Shown in pieces: positions 33,595-48,138 of a stretch of DNA of 64,000 nt. The stretch is from contig NC_083642.1 of assembly GCF_963576545.1 (NCBI RefSeq), positions 6,972,901 through 7,036,900 on the forward strand. The letters run 5' to 3'. The stretch's first letter is position 1. Every line of letters begins with the position of its first letter. Under the pieces are notes generated by a model. It had not been told where the DNA came from. It searched no databases and worked only from the letters and a program-made list of their open reading frames with translations. Made by a program: the position numbers and the translations under genes. Origin of the DNA: Limanda limanda. Its lineage: Eukaryota > Chordata > Actinopteri > Pleuronectiformes > Pleuronectidae.

Positions 33595-33621
33595 GTGTGT
33601 GCATGCGTGTGTGTGTGTGTG
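33547..33621. repeat. (GT)n microsatellite
   Basis: About 75 bases of GT with GCGT, GCATGC and related interruptions. Confidence 0.95.
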
Positions 33622-35192
33622 TTTGTGATACTGCCTCTCTGTGGTAGGAACTAGTCCAAAGGGATCTGACCTCTTTACACGACTCGGAGAACGTCTGCGG
33701 GACAGCATTGTCTACAAATGCTACATAATCATAAATTTCTCAGTATTTGTGCTCCTCCTCTTTGATCGGGGGGGGGGGGGGGGAGAGTCACAAGCCACCG
33801 ACTGGATTCACATTGTGCGTCGTGAAAATCCACAAAATCTCTTTTTAAGTGTCTGCCAGCAGGCCCATCCAAACTTTGATTGAGTGCGTCACAATGCGGG
33901 CTGCATATCAAGCACTGAAGCACTGACACAGACGGCTGCATACAGGAGCTCTGTATGTGTGGACTGCACAGGACATGACGCTGCATCTTTTTTGATCTAA
34001 AGTTAATTGCTAATAGATTGTCCACTCCATGGGATTAACCTCGACTAACATCGTGTCCAAGCCAAAGGAAATTAAAAATAATGAGTTCCTGCAATGTAAA
34101 ACTCAGCCAGCAGATATCTAATTAAATCTATATTGTTCTTTGCTCTGTCTGACGGAGGGGGGGGGGGTCCGCTGTCCTCGGTGTCCAGAGGAAGTGAGGT
34201 GACGGCTGCAGGACGGGACGGGCTCGCACCAATTAGATGGATCCTCCGTCTGGCTACCGCGCCACCTGGAAACAGTAGGGGACAAACTGTCAATACAATT
34301 CATAGATATATATAGATAAAAGAAAATGTTCAGGCATTTGAACAAATTTATTGTATCCTGTTTAAAAAGGGTTTATCTCATCTCAATTTACAAAAAACAC
34401 AGAAACATGTGAATCCAATAGATAAAGTATTTCACCAGGTTGGAAGCTAACTACAACACCCATCAGCCCCAGGTAATGCTGCTTTGGAGAGAAAGTCGGT
34501 GAAATGTTATATTGAATTATTATCATATATTTTATCAATCCTGACGCAGAATCTTTTAAGGTTAAACGATTTAAGCAGCGGATTTTCTCTTTTCAGTTTT
34601 ATCCACGCTTCATCTCTGGCGCTCACCCGCCAGTAGCAGCTCATGTGACAACATTTGAAGCGTGATGAATGGCTGTTGCCAAAATGCAGGTTGGGAGTAG
34701 TGACCTGAACATTATATCAAAGACCAGATGTTTTTGTGACGTAATTTTTATAATTTGGATTCAAGACCAGGAAAGTTCTTGTTGAACCAACCATCAAGTG
34801 CTCCAACTGTGAGTCACGTTCCTTTTTCTATGGAAAATACTTGAAAAGCTCCTACCACGCAACTCTAACGTGCAATCAGAGTAAAAGTGCATGAAATAAA
34901 AACGTGTTATTTAATGCACGACATGTTTAGCCTGTCTAACTAGCTTGCGACTAATAAAAGTAATAGAAGAAAGAACACCTCTTGTACAGTTTTTTCATTT
35001 TACATAAACGTACCTGGTCAACGTGGAGGAAATTAGCCACTTCAGAGCTGTCGGGCTTTTCACATGAGTTTTAATAGCTGAATAGCTGCCGTGTGACTAT
35101 TCTCAGCATGGTGCCGATTTCATTTCAGTACTGACTAATATCTATAACTAACTATAGCTCTAGGTTAACAATGCTGCTTCTTGATTTGCATT

Positions 35193-35904
35193 CTCTAAAC
35201 CAGAGGTCTTCAACAGGGGGTCCGCGACCCCTAGGGGGTCCGCGGAGGTACTGCAGGGGGGGTCGCAAAATCTTTGGTTGATTAGACAATTTTTTTAATT
35301 TTCATTAATTTTTTTTTTTTTTCACAAATTTGAATGTCTTTCAATACACATTAATATGCATCCAACATATTGTGAGGCTGATTTGACCCTCTGCCTGACA
35401 ACCTCCATCCATCCAAGATTAGATAAGTTTTGTGCTACCCATCAGGGTCCGACATCTCACTAATGTGGGAGTATGTGTGCCATCCACAGATAGCTTGAGG
35501 ATTCACTGTCTCTTCTACATGTATGTTAAAAATAAAAACATGAATCTGTGAATTACTTTAATAGCTCAGTGTTGTATGCAAGATTATAAAAAATTTGCAA
35601 AAATTTCTACATTTCTGTTTTTTTCTGTCAAGATGGGGTGCTAAGTGTACATTGATGAGAAATAAAATTAACTTTTTTGATTTTAGCAAATGGATGCAAT
35701 GAAACAGAGTGAAACATTTAAAGGGGTCTGAACACTTTCAGTATTTTCACAATATTAGGGTAGTTATGTTTATACATGGCACTAGGCCCAGTTTAATATA
35801 AAACACAATTTTATACAATATATATAGTAGGGGGTCCCTGCTCCATATCTCCACCAGTTTGGGGGTCCTTGGCCTGAAAAACGTTGAAGACCCCTGCTCT
35901 AAAC
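35193..35904. mobile_element. non-autonomous hAT-like DNA transposon with 8-bp target duplication
   Basis: The element spans 35201-35896 (696 bp). Its ends are CAGAGGTCTTCAAC and, inverted, CAGGGGTCTTCAAC (13 of 14 matching). Both sides are flanked by the exact 8-bp direct repeat CTCTAAAC (35193-35200, 35897-35904). An 8-bp duplication with CAG-type termini is the hallmark of hAT elements. The inside is A+T-rich with no transposase frame, so it needs an enzyme supplied elsewhere. Subterminal GGGGGTCC motifs occur at both ends. Confidence 0.88.
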
Positions 35905-36587
35905 GGAGGATGTGTGGATGTCGACTTTCAGCCTCGGACAAGTAGAGCCAGTGAAACATTCTATTATGAACTGAATATGTACAGTAAATGGCATAGCAAC
36001 GGTAATAAAAGAGAAAAGGTCAAGTCTACTCTTTTCTTCTGTTGTTTAAACTGATGACCACTGGAAGCCATTGATCAGCGGCCACATGCTGCTGCTGCTC
36101 ACTTCCCTATGTTCCATTGTTTCCCCCTCAGAAATCACTCATATAAAACAGTCCAAGAAAAAAAAGGCATCTCAAGAGAAAGTGTACTTCTAAGTGCACT
36201 GGCGTTTCCTTTGGCCGTCAGATTTAATTACATGGGTTTTAGTTTTCAGCATTAGTTTACAGCATATTTCATGTTTGTCCTTGTGGCCCTGTCGTTCAAC
36301 AGATTATAGAATTAGGTTTCATGAGCCCACTGTTCCTCGAGGAGAGCAGGACGGATGATATGGCCGACGGGAGCGATGATTATTAGGGTTGATCGTGGAA
36401 TCTTTGGGCATCAAAGAAGAGCTTACTAAAATAACGCATTATGATAAGCGTCCACAAGTCTGTCAGCTGCAGTTTGCTCATCAGAGATTTATCGTAGGGC
36501 TGCATTTAAGCATCTATAAATACTGTGTCTTCAAACTAAAGCCATTTTGTGTCATGGCTTCTGCACAGGGCGGCTGCTGCACACTCA

Positions 36588-38934
<2,347 letters not shown>

Positions 38935-39394
38935 GTTGCCTGCGCACAAAAGAAAGGAGCTTTACACACACTTTCACAGAATTGGGTTAATGATGCTCCC
39001 TTTGGGGCGTGTAACCTTAAGGTACAACAATGCGCCTTATAACATGCCCCTGCCTGAGATCACTGCAACTATTTGCTCAATTACGCTTCTCACATCAACG
39101 AGCTAAGCCACAACAAATCAAAGAAATGCCAATAAAAGCCCGATCGGAGGCACATTTGGAGGCAGATGAGAGTCCTTACTCTCATTCTTGAGTCACATTA
39201 TCCCTGCAGCTGTAAACAACCGTGCAACCAAAGCTAAACTCTCCCTGCAAAACAAGTCGCTCTCTGTACGTGAGTCACAGGAGAAACTGGGACGTGGAAT
39301 TGTCACATTATACAGCGAAAAACAAACGCACGACACAAATAACCCCAGATGCAACACACTGCTATTTTTCATTATCAATTTAATTTGTAATCAA

Positions 39395-39660
39395 TTAGCA
39401 AATGATCATCGGCTTTGAGCGATAAAAATTAACAAAATAACCAATTGAATCTGCGAATTTCTACATTTGAAAAACTGGAACCTACAAATGTTTGTATCTT
39501 TACTTAAAAACTCACTTTTAATCGACTATCACCACATCTACTACACATTTTTAATTGATTAACTAATAAAGTCAATGATTTTCTAAGTTTCATGCTCATT
39601 TGCATTCAGTGATAAAAGCATTCGGCCTATTCTGCGTTAATCAATAACTAATCATTCATT
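39395..39660. mobile_element. degenerate CTAAT-rich interspersed repeat, second copy
   Basis: TGTAATCAATTAGCAAATGAT, CATTTGAAAAACTGGAACCT, CAAATGTTTG and TTGATTAACTAATAAAGTCA follow the order I recall for the same teleost repeat as at 17735-18005. It lies in the tafa4 5' intron. Confidence 0.45.
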
Positions 39661-39980
39661 AAGTGACATAAAACTATGCCAGCACCTGCTATGAACCTAT
39701 TTACTTTATCAGCATCTCTAAAATTGGTAAAAAGTAAAATGTAATACACATTTAATTGGAGAATAAACAAACATTAACATCAAAAATTAAAGATTGGATC
39801 ATAATCCATGTATTTGTCTGTTTCTATGTTTGTTACACAATTTTTAAACTTATATTTTGAAAGGTTATATACCAATGAAGTTTATTATCATTATTATTAG
39901 GATTGTTGTTGTTGTTGCTGTTAGTTTTGCTTAAACTGGAGTAGAAATAAAGACAAAGAGGGAAATCCATATGTTCTTAC

Positions 39981-40140
39981 CTCAGGTTATTGATTCTACA
40001 TGATGATCCTCTGCTGAAGCCTCCGTTGGTGTCTGTGCTGACATCACTCACACCATCATCTCGACCAGGAGCCACAGGTTCAGATCCGATTCTTCACCTC
40101 CAACTTTCCTGCGTCAGCTCAAGACTCAACTGCGATGACC
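39981..40140 (-). other. tafa4: probable non-coding first exon of tafa4 (5' limit unknown)
   Basis: On the minus strand AATCAATAACCTGAG|GTAAGAAC is a strong donor at 39981/39980, upstream of the start-codon exon and without a usable frame. The upstream sequence has a (CA/CT) tract at 40240-40272. The right-hand limit is a guess. Confidence 0.4.
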
Positions 40141-41159
40141 GTGATCTGAGGAGCAGGTGAGCAGCGTCTCTTCCTGGAGTAAGAACAGGTGATGATGGGA
40201 TTTCTCCTGCAGGACGTGATGTGTTGCTCTTTGAACACACTCACACACACACACTCACACACACTCACACACTCTGAGGAGAGAGTACATGTCAGCTCCT
40301 CCCGTCGGAGGAAATTAAAACTTAATCGAGGCAGAAACCATCTGTCTGCTGGTCAGCGAGCGGCCACTTTCATTAGCGCCATAAGAAGCTTAGACAGAGA
40401 GAAGTGACGAGCTGTCAGTCCGAGGATCAGCTGCAGCTGGAGGAGAAACACAAGTTCTCCGCTCGGATTTGTTGACGCAGAATTACAGTGTTTGCTATTG
40501 TTGTCACTGGGTTGAAAGGAAAATGGAAAAGTAGACTGTTGTCCCTCCTTGGTACTGAGTCTGGTTTTAAACAAAAATTGTGAGGTGAAGTGTTTTTCTG
40601 CTGGATTATTCACTATATGTAATAATAATAAAATAATACTAATAATAATGAGCCTACAATGTCACCTGATTTATCTATATATGTCTTGTTCTAAAAAGAC
40701 TGTAGATACATTTATTTTTGACTTTTTCTTTCCTTCTTTCTTTTCTATATTTATTATTTATTCATTTTATTTGTAATATTTTCTGCTATTTATTTAAATG
40801 TAAATTTGCATCTGCCTGTAGAGCACATCCCTGCTCCAGTAAAGTATATATTTATAGGTATATGTATTGGTCTTTCTTTACTTTACTTCTACTTCAATGT
40901 GCAAGATCCCATAGGTGCATTTTTTTTGTAACTTTGCTATTTATGAACCACAGAAATAAAGGCCTTTAAAAGTTTCCACTGTAAGAACGGTACAAGTCCC
41001 TTGGTGTATTTTCCTTTTTAATCAAACTGCACAATTGTGTATATTTTCTTTGAGTTTCTATTACTGGGATAGAAGAAAATCGTTACTTCATTAAATAATT
41101 ACTGCTCTATGATTAATATCAATGTGTAACTCTAATCTGAACTTCTATTTGTTCAAAGA

Positions 41160-41700
41160 TGTTTTTTAAAACCTCTTGTGTTGTGGGTGTTATACAGTTT
41201 AAGTGCTTTCAGACAAATAGTGGAGTTTCTAGATAACAGGCCACATTGCACTTTACAGGAAGAGCCACTGCTAACTCCATGTGTAGAGACACTGAGGTCT
41301 TTTAGATGCAGGGGGCCCTCCTGAAGACCTTTCATGACTCTGTGGAGCAGGAGCAGCATCATCATCTTCTCGCCTGCTGACAGGAGGAGCCGGGACAGCC
41401 TCATTAGGAAGGACACCTCAGTCTCTGAACGCCCCCTTGACCTGGTTGAGATCATCTCTGCTGGAAAACCACTCACACCCTGAAGGAGAGGTGTCACCGG
41501 TCCGACCTTCCAAACTATAAGAATAACCACCACTGTGCAATACTCGTTTTCTGTCTGCACATTTACAATATCCGGTTTACACTTTATATATTCTGTTGAT
41601 ATACAATTTCTATTTTCTTGTGTTAATGATGCAGTTTTCTTATTTTTACTACCTCCTTTGCTGCTGTGACCCAGATAATGAATCAATCAATTACTAATAA
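41160..41700 (+). mobile_element. possible retroposon 3' fragment
   Basis: A C/G-richer block with short broken coding-like pieces on the plus strand (LLKTFHDS, RRSRDSLIRKD, LDLVEIISAGKPL) is followed by an A+T tail ending in AATCAATTACTAATAAAG. Such broken coding plus A+T tails is usual for truncated non-LTR elements, but I cannot match a family. Confidence 0.25.
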
Positions 41701-41900
41701 AGGATAATTATATCTTACTTGAATTTCTGACACTGGGATTTGTTTTGGTTATATTTGTCTTCACTAGTTTTCTTATTCATATATTTTGTTTGAACATGTT
41801 TAATGAATTAATGAAAATAACTGACTTATCTTATCTGAGTCGAGAAAACAACTTATACTTCTGGTGAAATAAGCTTTGTTTACAACCATTATAATAAAAC

Positions 41901-41906
41901 TTTATT
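41901..41906 (-). terminator. candidate uba3 poly(A) signal
   Basis: AATAAA on the minus strand, about 245 bases after the uba3 stop codon. It is the best-placed signal, not proven. Confidence 0.4.
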
Positions 41907-42151
41907 AGAGGACTTGCAGGTAAATAGCAAGAATATTAGTCAGCACAGGTCAAATACACAAAGGAGTAAACAACATAACAAATACAAAAAGATATTTCTC
42001 CCAACAGCCGATCCTGTTCCACATGTAAGACTGGACTCATTTACATCATAATCATATCAAAAGGTGCTGCCGCAACATCCCGGTGACCTTGAGATGTCCC
42101 CCCCCGCCTCAGATGCTTCGGCCCATTTGATGTCAGTGCTGTGAGTTGTGC

Positions 42152-44581
42152 TCAGGTGGTGAAATTGAGCTTGAAGAGAACCGTCTGTGGTGTGGTGACA
42201 TCTGCCACGGCTAGTTCCTGTCCGTCCGACAAGCCCAGCTCTGTGTTGGAGGAAAGAAATACTGATCTGTGAATCTCAGCAGGTCAAAAGATCACGTAGG
42301 ATCCGACTGGAGCATCTCTTCTTCTTACCTTTCAAAGTCTTGCAGAGGTTTGGCCTGGTTCGCTCCTCGATGGATTTAACAGACTGGAATCAAAAAGGAA
42401 GCATAGCGTTATTATGGGTGGTGATAAAAAGTGATCAAACACCATGAATCATTCAGAAAGATGAAGATTACCTGCAAATACAGTGTCTTATTTTTCCCCT
42501 CCAGAGTCGTAGTGATAGCCGGGGATTTCATTTGTCTGGAAAACATTTACACACAATCCTAACATGATTATCTCCAGCGAGGAGGTTGTGTTTTCATCAC
42601 TGTTTGTTTGTTCTGGATGGATTCCAATGACATTTTGTGGAGGAGTGGGAAATGGTCCAAGGCAGAACCCATTACATTTTGGAGCAGATCTGAATAAATG
42701 TGCGAATCCCGGAACTTTCACTTTCTTTGAAGCGTTTCCCAACAGAATTAATTGTGACGGGTACAGAGACTAACGAGTGAAACAGCTGTGAGAAACATGG
42801 CACCTGCGGGACTGACTGTCTGGGTGCACAGGAAAAAACATTATGGACGTTCGAGCGAGCAAGAACAAAATAGGCGAGCTGTCGTGGCTCTTGAAGCATT
42901 GGAAAGTGTTTCTCTGAATACTCACAGAGAGGCGTTCTCTGTCAGGTACTCTAAAACCTCCTGTAACTTGGCAGAAGGGGGGAATTGGAGATCTTGAGGC
43001 ACCTGGCTGCACGCTGAGCAATTTTCCTGCAAACCAAAGAGGATGCAGAGTAAACTGTTTGTTCTCTGTACGGAGAACTGACACAAACGTTTCATACGTT
43101 TCAATATGGACGGAACAAACCTTTCGCTCAGCTTCAAAAGAGTAGGTGTACAGTCCATCCACGTCATTAAAGACCATGTAATTATTTAAAGGAACATAGG
43201 CGCTGAAAGATAAAATCGTAAGGTGAGTAAGTCATTTTCATTTGAAAAAATAACCAACACATAATTGAGATGAGATAATCAGGATTTGTTTCTTTGCTTC
43301 CAACCTTGTAGCGATTTTAAAAACTTCAGTGGCGCAGGAGGCTGTGGAGAACAGAAGCAAAATGACGTCCAGTTATCTGAGCTGTGTAATTGTACAATAA
43401 GTCATAATTGTTTTCTTTTATATATATTATAAAAAAACATATTTTTGGATCAAAATGAGAGGTGAATTTTGTTTTCTTTTGCATAAAATCTGAAAATGTT
43501 TTTTTTAAATTATGGTACATCTGAATCATTATTTGTATAAACAGTAATTGTGCCACTTTACCATTGTTACAACAGTAACTACAGGCGGCTCCGCCATCTT
43601 TTCTTTTAAGTGTTTAAAACCAGTACATGTATTTGAATCCAACATGTCAATATCATCCCTTAAAATACATGTGGACCTTGCAATTAACTGACATTATACA
43701 GCAGCAGCATTAGTTCTTTTATCTCCGAATTGAGTGAACAATATACACATAAAGCATCTATTACAATACTGCCCAAAAGTAAAATAACCTTATTAGTTAA
43801 ACAACATTATACAACGAAAAGAATGTTGAATTTATGTCATATAAAGCTGCTCCAATATAACAAAAACAGTTACTGGCACAAAAATTGTTGAAGTTTCATA
43901 CCAGCGATAACAGCGTTGGTTGATGCCACAGCAGGAATGATCCTCTTGACAACTCCTGTGACAGAAGAAACAGACACTGATTAGACACAATCACAGTAAT
44001 ATAGCTGCTTGAGAACCAGAGCTGTCAATGACGGTGAGAGATGTATCCGTTCCACTTAAAAAAGACTGATGTGGAGCATTAGCTTTGAATATAATGGCTG
44101 TATTTTAGTTTCATCACTGCGTTCACCTTGAGTGAGTCTGTATGTCACTCCTGTGATGGAAAACTCTGCAGATCTTTCCTGGGCTCTTTCAAACACCCAC
44201 TGGATGTGTTCTGGGTTGTCTCCATCCAAACTGATCTCTAGAGAAGGAGAAGACGCCGCTTGTTAAGACTTTATTGTCATAATGATCACAGACTCAAGGC
44301 TGCACAACTTATACTTATAAAAAAAGAGAATATTAGAGCTCACCTCCAAACGGGTTCTCTTTTGGCCACTGTAAGATCCGGGCATATTCGATGCAATGTT
44401 CTGGAAGACGTGGCATCGACGCAATTGTGCACATGGGGAAATTAATCTGTGGATTGTAAAATATAAATAAAGGTCAACAGAAAAGCATCTGACAGCACTA
44501 GTGTTACTGAGAGAGGAAACAAGCTCATGTCGCAATCTCAACTTTATTTCATATCTATTTCCATTCTATCTTGTTGTTTTC

Positions 44582-44612
<31 letters not shown>

Positions 44613-47603
44613 TGTGTGTGTGTCTTTAGTGCGAAACAGTCACTGCTATCCTGGTACTACTTCTTATAATTGTTGCATACAGGAAGCACCTGCATGCAAC
44701 AATTCTTTTTCTCTTATTTTCTGCCAGTTTCTGTTGATGGTGTTCCTCTCTGTGCCTTGTTATTCTGGTAGCTATTTTTGCATTATGCCCCAAGTCATTT
44801 ATCCTCCCCCCCCACCGAACAGAAACTGCTGTTGCTGCAGGTGAAAATGTGAAAACATCACCTCCTCTTCACCACCAAATGCGTTCCTTCTCCCAAAAAC
44901 ACACGCTGAGCTGACGACGCTTTTGTAAGGTTGATTAATTATCATTCCTCCCTTATGTTGTGTTGAAATGACTCTTAACAGTGACAGTATGAGTGGAAGT
45001 AGACTGGACCTGTGGCGGGTAGAGCTCCAGCGTGCAGTCGATGCACGCCGTCATGCCGGGCAGGATGACACGGGCGTTTCCTTTAAAGCCCTCGGTTCCT
45101 CCATCTATTAGCGGGATGATGGAGCTGGGATCCAAGACCCCGTCGTCATAACTCAGGAGGGAGATCTAATAAAGGGCGGGAACAAAATAATAACTCAACA
45201 CAGCTTGTCTTCTGAAAGACAAAAGTAAATCAAGTAATCAAACAGTGAAAATAAAATTTAATTTCTGTTTCCTACCAGCATCCCGTTCATCCAGCGTCTG
45301 GCGATGATGGAGTCCAGTCCACAAACAATGATGTGGAACTCTGCAAAGTCAAGAGACGTTTTATATTAAACCTATGAAGTGTTCATTTGGGTGAACTCTG
45401 ATAATGCATGCAAGAGAAACGCACTTACCCCTGTAGAAAGAGTCATCAAAGTCTTGGATCTTTTTAAAGTGGCTGTGTGTTATTAATAAGGAATGAAAAT
45501 CACGATCGAGATGGTTTCACTACGTCTGCGTTGCTGTGGAAACTGCTGGTGAAAAGGATACGGGACGACTTTACATCCAGGGATACGACTGTTGATGAAG
45601 TCAGCAGCCACATCCGCCTTCGGTCGTCCGACATCTTTGGGCCTGAATCAAAGTATAAAGCAGGTAATTACAGAGCAGACGAGACAAGAGGTTTGATCAC
45701 GAAGGGGTTAATCCAGGGCCTCATTCAACAAGTGGCAAAGAAAGTACACGGAAGTTTAGGCACTTGTTGGTCATCTAAGAATTTCAATTTTATGATATTT
45801 ACTAGAACAACAATTCAGAGGAAAATATTTATATCTTGCTACTTTTGTTTAAAGGGACTGAATAGTTCCATCATCGTCTAATTAATGTCATAGATTTAAT
45901 GACGTGGTTACTGAGGGCTATAAGGCTTTAATATCATATTTAAGATATTAAAGACTAACTCAGAAGTCCCCCCCCCTGTTAGGAACTATATGTTTTCTTC
46001 ATATGTTAAACTTGTCAAATATTTAATGAATGTAAAGAGAAGTAAAAGCCGAGGTGGAGCCCACCTGAAAAGAAACTGCCTGTTGAGGTTGGACACATCG
46101 ATGGTATCCATGTCAACCACGTGGATCAGGCGAAACCCAGACAGAGCCTTGAAACACAACAAGACAATGTGAGGACTAACACAATAGATGTCATCAGGTT
46201 ACAGTCAAGGGAGTACATTGATATGTGAAGTAGATCAAAGTTACTTCCTACCAGATTTTTGAGAAGCTCACATCCGAGTCCTCCCGCGCCAATGACCAGA
46301 ATTTTACAGGTCTCCAGCAAAAACTGCAGAGACTGACAAAGAGAAGCATCGGCATGTTTACAGAGCTTGTGATATATGAACTGCATGCAGTCGGCTTCGT
46401 GAAGGTATTTCTGTGTCACCTCAGTGCTCGGCTCAAAGTCGGGATGAGTGAACGGGCCGGGTCGCTCCAAAAACTTCTTCACGTGATTCCACCGTCCGTC
46501 CCAGTCACAACCACTGTCCCTGTGTCCTCCATCTACAGCCATTCTGGACACACAACGCACCAAGACACACTCAATTGTACAATCACTTATATTAGTGCAT
46601 TTCTCCAAACCTCCTTTTCCAAGGTAAACATTTCCTGAACGAGAGAAAAACACTAAAACTGACCTAAACTAAAACTTTTTAAATGTTTTTATAATTCATG
46701 ATAACCCAGCAATCTGCAGAACTGTAAATTGGTCGCAATCACCTGGACTTACTGGGGGGGGGGGTGTTGTTACTTAGCCGGTCAATGGAAGTATATGTAT
46801 TAATCTCTCAAAACTGCACAGAGAACGTCTCATCCTGCATCTACAACTTTGTTTTTTACAAATACTGCTCTGGTTGTATTTCTAGTGTCACTCTACTCAC
46901 ACTATTTGCACTATTTCTTAGAGAATAACGTTTTGCATATTTGTGTTATACACACATCACAATATGTCCTTATATTTATGTGCACACTGTTTTCCTACTT
47001 GCTCGTGCAACCATCCTGTGCCACTTTAAAAAATGTCTACACAAACCACTTCAGTAAAAGATGTATCATGGACAACTCTTGTGTACCTCATTCTGACCTG
47101 CTTGCTAGTGTAACAACTGAATTCCCCCAGTGTGTGTATCAATAAAGTGTTATCTTATATATAGATTAATATTATTCAGTCATTCGTGCATTGCATTGTG
47201 GGATATTCAATTGAAAACAACAGCTCAGACCCTGCTGTGCACTGATGTGTGCTGTAGCATTAGTGCACAGGCACGATGTGCAGCTTCCTGCAGTATTTGG
47301 TGCATTACAGAGTCTTAGTGTTGTGTGCTCGGCTTCCCAGTGTAAATTACACATTAGCACAATCATCTGACTGGTTCATTCAAGCGGGTAATGGTCTGAC
47401 TGGTGTGTGTGTTGGTGTCTCCTGGCCCAGCAGAAGCTTCGCCACTAACTTCTCAGTCAGGTCCTCTATTCGCCTTCGTTTCTTCTCCCTGGAAGGACAG
47501 AGGACAACAGGTGAGGACACTGCACCAGGACGGACACACTCAGGTAACATCATGGGGGGGGTTTCTCCTGCATTGACACTTACGGCTCGTCGGCATCCGC
47601 CAT
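42152..47603 (-). CDS. uba3: uba3: NEDD8-activating enzyme E1 catalytic subunit
   Basis: UBA3 with NAE1 adenylates NEDD8 and passes it to UBE2M/UBE2F, starting cullin neddylation. Eighteen minus-strand coding exons join in frame: 47603-47584, 47488-47450, 46543-46420, 46332-46252, 46147-46065, 45642-45562, 45472-45429, 45340-45276, 45165-45010, 44446-44344, 44237-44127, 43955-43902, 43341-43305, 43202-43121, 43026-42926, 42535-42472, 42383-42329, 42240-42152. The product is 462 aa (human 463). Seen: nucleotide-binding loop GAGGLG at 76-81; zinc pairs C220/C223 (CIDC) and C363/C366 (CSAC); catalytic cysteine C237 in [16 protein letters not shown], the same number as remembered for human; C-terminal ubiquitin-fold domain ending [14 protein letters not shown], which recruits the E2. 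The protein starts [17 protein letters not shown]. The donor after exon 9 (GTCCAG) is unusual; the 87-nt intron 46419-46333 is stop-free and in frame. The promoter is divergent from arl6ip5. Confidence 0.97.
42560..42775 (+). mobile_element. partial copy of the dispersed MITE-like repeat in a uba3 intron
   Basis: ATTATCTCCAGCGAGGAGG, TGTTTGTTTGTTCTGGATGG, AGAACCCATTACATTTTGG and ACTTTCACTTTCTTTGAAGC match the left half of the 31837-32222 family. It sits in the intron between the exons ending 42926 and starting 42535. Confidence 0.6.
44582..44622. repeat. (GT)n microsatellite in a uba3 intron
   Basis: About 40 bases of GT with one TTT break, between uba3 exons 9 and 10. Confidence 0.93.
46815..47165 (+). 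mobile_element. possible retroposon 3' tail in uba3 intron 2
   Basis: A+T-rich sequence with TTGCACTATTTC, GTGCCACTTTAAAAAATGTC and an ending AATAAAGTGTTATCTTATAT, the style of a fish non-LTR 3' end finishing in a short repeated tail. Low certainty. Confidence 0.25.
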
Positions 47604-47876
47604 TCTTTCACGCTCCCATGTCCTCGATTGTGACTGGCGCGGGCACGAGCGTCAAAGCTGCGCAGCACCGCGACACCCGGAAGTGGTGGAGGTGCAGGGG
47701 AAGTATTTAAAGAGACACACCGAATAATCCAACGTGAAATGTGTTACATGAAAATAAAACAGTGGATTCAAATGGAGTAAAAAATAAAATGAATAAATGA
47801 AAATTGTTTTTTTTACAAAAGCTGTTTGCTAAAAAACACAAGTTTGCATTTTTCCACATGCATGTACTGTGTATGT

Positions 47877-47965
47877 TCAAATTCAAAACAACTTTATTGT
47901 CTCCAGAGGACAATTGTGAGGCACAGAGAGCATGTCAAGACAAAAAAAAAAACAAGAAACAAACG
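47877..47965. mobile_element. fish-type interspersed repeat fragment
   Basis: TTCAAATTCAAAACAACTTTATTGTC and GGACAATTGTGAGGCACAGA resemble the teleost repeat start also seen near 8919. Part of the same element may continue at 48498-48640, interrupted by the MITE. Confidence 0.35.
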
Positions 47966-48138
47966 ATGACTTCAGTGCAATGTCCACAGTTGGTTTAAAA
48001 CCAGTGAGGTCTACTCAAGTTATAAAGTAAGAGCAGTGAATATGACTGTAAAGGACAGTGAACAGGATTACGACGATTGTAGGAACGTAGATAACCACTG
48101 AATGATTAAAGAGATCTGAGTGCAATGAGGTCATAGAG

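Larger units (their letters stand above)
40141..42151. other. interval between tafa4 and uba3
   Basis: A+T-rich sequence with no recognisable gene. It should hold the tafa4 promoter at the left and the uba3 3' untranslated region at the right (possible poly(A) signal at 41901). The block 41160-41700 may be a retroposon tail (listed separately). Confidence 0.5.

Noticed and set aside
34133..34345. Poly-G tract (34157-34167) and overlapping short frames as a possible gene or G-quadruplex
   Set aside because: The frames are under 80 codons with no features, and a single G run does not make a quadruplex.
35747..35959. Minus-strand frame at the end of the hAT-like element as a possible transposase remnant
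   Set aside because: It crosses the element boundary and target duplication and shows no hAT transposase motif.
41153..41686. 177-codon minus-strand frame between tafa4 and uba3
   Set aside because: No recognisable domain. The plus strand of the same block shows broken retroposon-like pieces, so the frame is probably incidental.
46126..46653. Continuous 175-codon frame as a single uba3 exon
   Set aside because: The segment between STE and SLQ is absent from the remembered UBA3 family and is bordered by GT...AG; treated as an 87-nt intron, with retention noted as a finding.
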